The position numbers and the translations under genes are program-made. This document shows positions 58,179-64,000 of a DNA stretch of 64,000 nucleotides, in pieces. Source of the DNA: Cyanidium caldarium (taxonomy: Eukaryota > Rhodophyta > Bangiophyceae > Cyanidiales > Cyanidiaceae); contig JANCYW010000011.1 in the NCBI GenBank assembly GCA_026184775.1, positions 1-64,000 on the forward strand, written 5' to 3'. Every line of letters starts with the position of its first letter. The first letter of the stretch is position 1. The notes under the pieces are model-generated. The model had not been told where the DNA came from. It made no database searches and saw nothing but the letters and a program-made list of their open reading frames with translations.

Positions 58179-59528
58179 TCACGTCGACTCCGACACGGGC
58201 GTCTGCGTCTCCGCATCGCCGCTCTGCGTCGCCTCTTTCGCCCGGCGCTGTTCATGCCGTCTCCGCGCCGCCTCGCTGCGGCGCGCTCGCATGACAGCCC
58301 GGTATTCCGGATCGGTGCGTCGATGGCGCTCGACAGCGCCCGCCTCCAACCGCTTGCGCATCCACGTTGCCCGGTCCGACCACATCTCCTTCAAGCGCGC
58401 CGAGCGCAACGCATTGGCACGGGCGTAGGCGATGAGCTGCTGAGAACGCTCCTCACTGGACAGCGCCACGCTGTCCAACGGCCCGACCTCGTGGCAGGAG
58501 CGCAGGCGGGGCGTGCGCGCAGCCATTTTGTTGTGATGGTCGCCGTCGCCCCCGACCGTTCCGTTGCCGTTCAGCGGTGCCGACTCGGTCGATTGCTCCG
58601 GCTGCATCTCCAGGTGCCGGCGCGTCTCACACAGATCCATAGCGAGCGCCACGCGGCGACGACGATTCAGCGTGCGCCGACGCGCCTCCAGCACGCGCGC
58701 TTTGTAGAGCGGATCCGCCCAACGGGCACGCGCCGCTGCTGAGCGCTTATTGTGGACGGCGCGTGCCCGCTTGTCAGTCTCGTTCTCCTCGAACGCGTCG
58801 GCTGGCAGACCGCTCCACACTGGCTGGTGCTCTCCGTCACCAAAACGACCACCCACCGCTACGGCATCCAGCTCGCCCTCGTCACCATCGTTCGCCTCCT
58901 CGCTGCCGAGCATGCCGATGGGCACGCCGCGGGACAGCTGCGGTGGCACCGACGATCGCGCCGCAATGGCCGCGTCGATAGCTGCACCCGCAGCCGGCTC
59001 TACTTGGCGAATGCGCTCCTCCCAATCAAACGGCGGCAGAGGGCGCACGTCGAGGCTTTTGGTCGGCGTGCATTCCTCGTCCAACTCGGGCACCGCGTCG
59101 GTGCCGTCCTCGCCGTCCGTCACCTCTGCCGCGCCCCAGCCGTTGGCGCGCCGCAACAGCTTCAACGAGTTCATCTCGATACCGTAGCCGAGGTTTCCGG
59201 GCAAAAAGTGACCCACCAGGCCTTTTCGCCTCTGTGACAACTCGTCAGCCGGCGCCTGTCGCTGCGACGACGATCGATCTTGTTTGCGCTTGCGCCCAGG
59301 GCGCCGCGGCTGCCCGCGCTTCTCGGGCGGCGGATCCGGCGGCATACCCATCGCTTCCCGCAGCCGCGGCCGCATTCGCAGCGCCACCAACGACAAGCTG
59401 CCCGACGGCCGCACCCGACGCTGCGTTCGCGTGCGCGGGTGTCGTGCCGGGCAAGCGGTCCACTCCCAGGGGGGCACTCCCAGACGCACCCCGTTCGACA
59501 GCGGGATGAAAGCGCTGCGCCAATGCAT
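58179..59528 (-). CDS. Basic protein with tandem W-D motifs, unknown
   Basis: Family not certain. The 449-residue frame has a basic Arg/Lys/Pro-rich segment (about 58-95), a middle acidic part, and two similar basic helices: NKRSAAARARWADPLYKARV (about 268-300) and RLKEMWSDRATWMRKRLEAG followed by RRTDPEYRAVMRARRSEAARRRH (about 390-430). The pattern A-x-W-x-D-P-x-x-R recalls NUMOD3-like DNA-contact motifs and the A-K-x-W motifs of plant transcription regulators, so a nuclear DNA- or RNA-binding role is plausible. The conserved-looking block GHFLPGNLGYGIEMNSLKLL near 108 may mark a separate unit. The true start may be one of several methionines at 1-62. Confidence 0.55.
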   Translation of the reverse strand: MHWRSAFIPLSNGVRLGVPPWEWTACPARHPRTRTQRRVRPSGSLSLVALRMRPRLREAMGMPPDPPPEKRGQPRRPGRKRKQDRSSSQRQAPADELSQRRKGLVGHFLPGNLGYGIEMNSLKLLRRANGWGAAEVTDGEDGTDAVPELDEECTPTKSLDVRPLPPFDWEERIRQVEPAAGAAIDAAIAARSSVPPQLSRGVPIGMLGSEEANDGDEGELDAVAVGGRFGDGEHQPVWSGLPADAFEENETDKRARAVHNKRSAAARARWADPLYKARVLEARRRTLNRRRRVALAMDLCETRRHLEMQPEQSTESAPLNGNGTVGGDGDHHNKMAARTPRLRSCHEVGPLDSVALSSEERSQQLIAYARANALRSARLKEMWSDRATWMRKRLEAGAVERHRRTDPEYRAVMRARRSEAARRRHEQRRAKEATQSGDAETQTPVSEST

Positions 59529-59740
59529 TGCCTACCAAGGGTTCTTGCAGGGAGTGCGTGAATTCCAGTGTCAAAGCGAGTCTCTCGCCCGAGACAGGGA
59601 GCGCCCCATCCGTTTCCCAGACTGGCCGCGCTGACCGCCACACAACGTCGCGCATCCGACGCGCGCCAAAACGATCGCGTGGCCCGTCGGGCGGACAAGA
59701 GAGAGAGAGAGAAACGTTGTTACGATGAGTGGCGACTGGT

Positions 59741-59760
59741 ACACACACACACACACACAC
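59741..59760. repeat. AC dinucleotide microsatellite, 10 units
   Basis: Ten AC units lie just beyond the RagA stop codon, in its 3' flank, with a GA repeat ending at about 59712 nearby. Confidence 0.9.
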
Positions 59761-59770
59761 GCCCGGAACC

Positions 59771-61033
59771 TCAGCACATACGCAGCAACTGGGTAAAGTG
59801 CGGTTGCGCGGCGTGAATATTCACCCGGAGCGAGCCGGGGTTGACGGCGCCTGCGGCATCGGGCCGCGCGACCACCAACAGGTAGGTGCTGTCGGTGAGG
59901 CCGTCGAGCACCAGCACCATGTCCGGATGGGATATCTCTAGCGACCGGAAGTGGGTGGATGCTTTGAAGCAGCACAATTTGAACTGCTTGACGATGTTGC
60001 TCACTTTCTCGAAGCGGTTCAAGTCGGCGAGCGGCGGTGCCATGGCGGTGGGCGCGCTGGCCGACGGCTGACTCGCGAGTGGGTCGGCGCGTTTCGCCGG
60101 GCGTCGCCACCACGAACGCATGCCGACGGCGTCGTTTTCTGGGTGCTCGTCACTGTCGGCACTGTCTAGGCTGCTGCTGGCGCGCCGTTGGCGCCTGGTC
60201 GAGGGCGACGAGGCGCTCCCCGCGATATCCTCGGTGGTGGCGCTGGCGATCACCAAAAAGGTGGCGCGCTCAAACAGCACCACCTCTTCGGCCTCGCACA
60301 CTTCGCCAAACTGGGCCAGGCCGGTCTGCAGTGCCTCCCGATGGGGAAGGAAGGCGCACACGATAGCCGACCACGCGGAATACAGCGACTCGTCCCAGAT
60401 GGAGGTGGCAAACGCCGCAGTCACCGCCATCGGCTGCGCCAGCTGCCGCAGGCGTGCCAACAGCGAACGGAAGAGCGCCGCGCGCCGCTCCTGCGGCACC
60501 AGGTCCATCTTGTGCGCCAGCACGTACAGCCGCGCCTGCGGAGATACGCGGTGCAGCGCCGCCACGGTGCGTTGGAAGTAGGCAACATCTTTCGGGTCGT
60601 CGCGCGACTCCACGTCCAACACGTACACCAGCGCTTGTGCGTTGTCGAACACGCGCTGCCGGGAAGCGTCGACGCGCCCGTCCGCCGCTACGCCACTGTC
60701 GGTGTTGAGGTACGCCTCCATGAAGCCGTCTTGCCCGCCACAATCCCACAGGTCCAGCACCAGCTGCCCGAGGAAGCGCACTTCACGGTGCTCGATGCGG
60801 TAGGTGGCGTTCAAGCGAGCGGTGTCCGGCGCCAGGCAGTTGGCAAAGATGACCGAGCGCATCGACGATTTGCCCGCGTACGATCGGCCCATCAGCAGCA
60901 CCTTGGGCCGGATGGAAGTGAGGTGTGGGCGGAGCGGAGAGCGGGGCATGAGTGGCAGTTTGAGAATTCCCGACGTGGCGGTTTCGATGTCGCCCCTCAC
61001 GTCACCCAGTACCGACCCGAGGCGCTCCAACAA
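59771..61033 (-). CDS. RagA/Gtr1-type GTPase
   Basis: A 420-residue Rag GTPase of the RagA/Gtr1 branch. With a RagC/Gtr2 partner it signals amino-acid supply to TORC1 on the lysosome or vacuole. The P-loop is GRSYAGKSS at 49-57, followed by MRSVIFANCLAPDTARLNAT, the switch II LDLWDCGGQDGFME and the guanine motif HKMD near 173. FATSIWDESLYSAWSAIV and LFERATFLVIAS mark the family, and FEKVSNIVKQFKLCC begins the C-terminal roadblock. A Ser/Arg-rich insert of ~90 residues (about 265-345) separates the two. Methionine 29 is an alternative start. It is divergent from the neprilysin gene. Confidence 0.93.
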   Translation of the reverse strand: MLERLGSVLGDVRGDIETATSGILKLPLMPRSPLRPHLTSIRPKVLLMGRSYAGKSSMRSVIFANCLAPDTARLNATYRIEHREVRFLGQLVLDLWDCGGQDGFMEAYLNTDSGVAADGRVDASRQRVFDNAQALVYVLDVESRDDPKDVAYFQRTVAALHRVSPQARLYVLAHKMDLVPQERRAALFRSLLARLRQLAQPMAVTAAFATSIWDESLYSAWSAIVCAFLPHREALQTGLAQFGEVCEAEEVVLFERATFLVIASATTEDIAGSASSPSTRRQRRASSSLDSADSDEHPENDAVGMRSWWRRPAKRADPLASQPSASAPTAMAPPLADLNRFEKVSNIVKQFKLCCFKASTHFRSLEISHPDMVLVLDGLTDSTYLLVVARPDAAGAVNPGSLRVNIHAAQPHFTQLLRMC

Positions 61034-61340
61034 GGGTATCGCGCTCGGTCATGCCCGCCGCGCCTCCCGAACACCGCGTGAACCCACGCAATGAACCGAA
61101 AGCCGTGCCGGTGGTATTCTCGTGCACTCCCCCTCCGCAGCGCCCCCTTCTCTGTTCACTTCAACGGACTCCCCCTCCTCCTCCTCCTAGCACACCCCGT
61201 TTCGCGGACTTTGTGCCCGCCGGCGGAACGGCGCGCTGCGGCCTCGACCATTCGGCCGACTCGTCTGTCCCGCGTGCAACTTGGCTTCGTCCGCTCGATC
61301 GCGTCAGGAACGCCCGGTATTCCCCGTTACGGCCACTAGG
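61034..61340. promoter_or_regulatory. Divergent spacer, RagA and neprilysin
   Basis: A 307-base region between two divergent starts. It includes a pyrimidine-rich tract with repeated CTC near 61170-61188. No gene or RNA seen. Confidence 0.5.
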
Positions 61341-63698
61341 ATGGCACCGGCGGGGGCGCGGGATGAAGAGCTGCCGCTGATCAGCCGGGCGCGGCGGACG
61401 GAGCAGTCCGGGGAGGTGGCGACGGGGAGCGGCCGGGTGGGGCGGAACGGATCGCGCTGGGTCCGTCGCGGCGTACTGCTGGGGTGTGTGGTGGTGGGCA
61501 TAGTTGTGCTCATCGCCGCTTGGAATACGGAGGAGCTAGTGTCGGATCTAGGGAGGCGCGGCGGTGGCACGGTGAAGAAGCAGCGCAACGACACTTCCGC
61601 GGCGCTCATGGCGACCGTGCAGGCGTATATGGAGCGGCAGGCGGACCCGTGCAGCGACTTTTACCGCTACGCTTGTGGCGGGTTCTTGCGGGAGCATCCG
61701 GTGCCGCCAGAGGAGGCGCGGTGGTCGACTTCGGATCTGATGATGCGGCAGTCGGCGGATGCGCTCATCGCCGCGGTGGAGCAGCTGCGCAATGCGAGCA
61801 CCGACACGCTGCCACCGCATCAGCAGCGGCTGGTGGATCTCTACACCTCCTGCATGGGCAACGATACCGCAACCTCGATGAGCGAGCAACCAGAGGCGGA
61901 GCGGCAAGAGGCGGCGGACAACACCAGCCGCACACCCGACCCGTCGCTCTCCAGTGTGCGGCCGCTGCTGGACGCCCTCGACCGAGCATCGCGGCGCGAG
62001 CAGCTGTTCGAGCTGCTGGGCACGCTGCACCGCACTGTGGCCGATCCACAGCGCAATCTGCCGTTGCCGTTGTTCTCCTTGGAGGTGCTGCCCGATGCCA
62101 TGCAGCCGTCGCGGATGGTGCTCACCCTCGAACAGGGCGGGCTCGGTCTGCCGACGCGCGACTACTACATCAGTGCCGACTATGCCGAGGTGTTGTCCCA
62201 ATATGGTGGGCACGTGGCGCGCATGTTGCAGCTGGCGGGGCTGAACGAATCGGAGGCGCAGTCGGCCGCCGACTTTGTGGTGCATTTCGAGGCGCGCCTG
62301 GCCAACGCATCGGCGCCCGATGCGGAGCTGGGCGACGACGCCCGCGGCGTCTACAACCCGGTGACCCGGCAGCAGCTGCAAGACATCGCCGGGCCGGCCA
62401 TCGCCTGGGACGCCTACTTCCGAGCGCTGCTGCCCGACCAGCACGGCGCCGTGGCCGAACCGCTGGTGCTGCAGTGGCCGCCATTCTTCCAAGCACTTGG
62501 CCGGCAGCTCGCGGAGGTGGACCAGGACGCACTGTTGGGGCACCTGCTGCGCTGGCACCTGTTGCATTCCATGGCGGGCGCGTTGCCGCCGTCGTCACCA
62601 TTGGCGCAAGAGCATTTCCGCTTTTACGGGCAGGTGGTGGACGGCAAGCAGCGCATGCCGCCGCGCCAGTACCAGTGCATCGCGGCGCTGGATGCCAACC
62701 TGGGCGACGACCTCGGTCGCGAGTACGTGGCGCGCTTCTTCCACGCCGACGTGAAGCGCGACGCCGAGCGATTGATTGTGGACATCGAACGGCAGTTTGC
62801 CGACATCCTCCAACGCGATGACCGCGCCTGGCTCGGCCGCCGCTCGCTCGACGCAGCGCTGAGCAAGATCCGCCGCGTGCGCAACAAGGTCGGCTACCCC
62901 GACCGATGGGATGACTACGGCGACGTGCGTATCGGCCGCGACGATCTGGCGGCCAATGTGCTCGCCTGTCGCACCCACAACAACGACGCCCTACTGCGGC
63001 AAATAGGGCGCGCGCGCGATCCGAACCGCTGGGATATGACGCCGGCCACCGTGAACGCCTATTACGACCCGCTGGCCAACGAGATGAACTTCCCGGCCGG
63101 CAACTTTGCGCCCAACTTTTACTCGCGCCACTACCCGGACGCGGTGAACTACGGCGCCGTGGGGAACGTGATCGGACACGAGCTCGGCCACGGGTTCGAC
63201 TCGGGCGGGCGCCACTACGACGCTGACGGCCGCCTGCGCGAATGGATGTCCCCGACCGCCGTGCAGGAGTATGATCGACGGGCGCAGTGTGTGGTGGCAT
63301 TGTATGACGGCTTTGAGGTGGAGGGCCTGCACGTGAACGGACGGCTGACGCTGCAGGAGAATCTGGCCGATTTTGCGGGCCTCCAAACCGCCTACCGCGC
63401 CTACCGTCGGCGGTTGCGTCGAGACATGTCCCGCGCGCAGCGACGACGGGAGCAGCAGCTGGCACGCCTGGTGGACGAGCGTATGACGCCCGAGAAGCTC
63501 TATTTTGTGGCGTATGCGCAGACCTGGTGCGAGAGCGACACGCCGCAATACGCCAAACAGGGCCTGACGGTGGACGTGCACGCGCCCGCCGCGTACCGGG
63601 TGAACGGCGTGCTGAGCCAGTTTGCGCCCTTTGGCGAGGCGTTCGGCTGCGCGCGGAACGCCCCGATGCGCCCGCAAAATGTCTGCGTGATATGGTGA
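61341..63698 (+). CDS. M13 neprilysin-type zinc endopeptidase
   Basis: A 785-residue type II membrane ectopeptidase. A short basic cytosolic tail is followed by one signal anchor (about 46-63, VLLGCVVVGIVVLIAAW) and the M13 ectodomain, which opens with DPCSDFYRYACGGF. NAYYDPLANEMNFPAG is the substrate-binding block, HELGH at 613-617 holds two zinc ligands and the catalytic Glu, and ENLAD at 673-677 supplies the third. The chain ends C-V-I-W, the classic M13 end. At least eight ectodomain cysteines sit at family positions. In an acidophilic alga it would work at the surface or in an acid compartment. Start chosen at the ATG just before the acidic-basic tail. Confidence 0.95.
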   Translation: MAPAGARDEELPLISRARRTEQSGEVATGSGRVGRNGSRWVRRGVLLGCVVVGIVVLIAAWNTEELVSDLGRRGGGTVKKQRNDTSAALMATVQAYMERQADPCSDFYRYACGGFLREHPVPPEEARWSTSDLMMRQSADALIAAVEQLRNASTDTLPPHQQRLVDLYTSCMGNDTATSMSEQPEAERQEAADNTSRTPDPSLSSVRPLLDALDRASRREQLFELLGTLHRTVADPQRNLPLPLFSLEVLPDAMQPSRMVLTLEQGGLGLPTRDYYISADYAEVLSQYGGHVARMLQLAGLNESEAQSAADFVVHFEARLANASAPDAELGDDARGVYNPVTRQQLQDIAGPAIAWDAYFRALLPDQHGAVAEPLVLQWPPFFQALGRQLAEVDQDALLGHLLRWHLLHSMAGALPPSSPLAQEHFRFYGQVVDGKQRMPPRQYQCIAALDANLGDDLGREYVARFFHADVKRDAERLIVDIERQFADILQRDDRAWLGRRSLDAALSKIRRVRNKVGYPDRWDDYGDVRIGRDDLAANVLACRTHNNDALLRQIGRARDPNRWDMTPATVNAYYDPLANEMNFPAGNFAPNFYSRHYPDAVNYGAVGNVIGHELGHGFDSGGRHYDADGRLREWMSPTAVQEYDRRAQCVVALYDGFEVEGLHVNGRLTLQENLADFAGLQTAYRAYRRRLRRDMSRAQRRREQQLARLVDERMTPEKLYFVAYAQTWCESDTPQYAKQGLTVDVHAPAAYRVNGVLSQFAPFGEAFGCARNAPMRPQNVCVIW

Positions 63699-63758
63699 GT
63701 GTGATGAAAAGCGACAAACATCGCCATTCCCGCCGGCATTTCCCTATCCGCGACTCGT

Positions 63759-64000
<242 letters not shown>

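Overview
The window starts at a chromosome end and reads as the left arm of a very compact, GC-rich eukaryotic chromosome. Base 1 opens with C-rich repeats whose other strand is AATGGGGGG(G), the telomere repeat known from the red alga Cyanidioschyzon merolae. Nearly all genes are intronless, spacers are tens to a few hundred bases, and a tRNA gene at 31.7-31.8 kb is circularly permuted (3' half before 5' half), an arrangement known from C. merolae and a few picoeukaryotes. I infer a member of the Cyanidiophyceae (Cyanidioschyzon/Cyanidium lineage); the species cannot be fixed from sequence alone, and the base composition looks more GC-rich than I would expect for C. merolae.

Layout. 1-2.7 kb: telomere, a 29-bp subtelomeric tandem repeat, then about 2 kb of C/A-rich, almost G-free sequence with a 127-bp duplication. 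2.7-3.2 kb: a cysteine-rich, probably secreted protein whose 5' part changes reading frame. 3.6-31.6 kb: dense housekeeping genes: Der GTPase, F-box/JmjC protein, uS13 (RPS18), Pol III subunit RPC34, CIA30, CDC123, CHMP2, organellar TrpRS, NUF2, DNA topoisomerase II, two ubiquitin E2s (UBE2T-like and UBE2E-like), ZC3H15/DFRP1, PNP oxidase, an M16 metalloprotease, a Mrs2-like Mg channel, RPP30, a CRAL-TRIO protein and a one-pass membrane protein. 31.7-33.2 kb: the permuted tRNA-Gln(CUG), followed by decayed coding sequence. 33.2-45.6 kb: a small unknown protein, kinesin-7, ELP1, a CLC chloride channel and GatA. 45.6-48.6 kb: a gene desert with a decayed, coding-like stretch between inverted 90-bp repeats. 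48.7-64 kb: RMD1 family protein, two Myb/SANT proteins, a multi-pass membrane protein, CSN6, a Kv-type potassium channel with one GC-AG intron, a basic repeat protein, RagA, an M13 neprilysin and the 3' end of MetAP2.

Themes. Mitotic chromosome machinery (NUF2 and TOP2 head to head, kinesin-7), tRNA production and modification (RPC34, RPP30, ELP1, a permuted tRNA, TrpRS, GatA) and ubiquitin control (two E2s, F-box protein, CSN6) recur, but gene order looks like ordinary eukaryotic mixing rather than operons. Convergent genes are packed to the limit: two pairs of stop codons lie 0-1 base apart and one pair of reading frames overlaps by 255 bases. Several conserved proteins depart from their family at diagnostic sites: the Mg channel has HSN for GMN, the CLC has Leu for the gating Glu, and DFRP1 lacks its first zinc finger.
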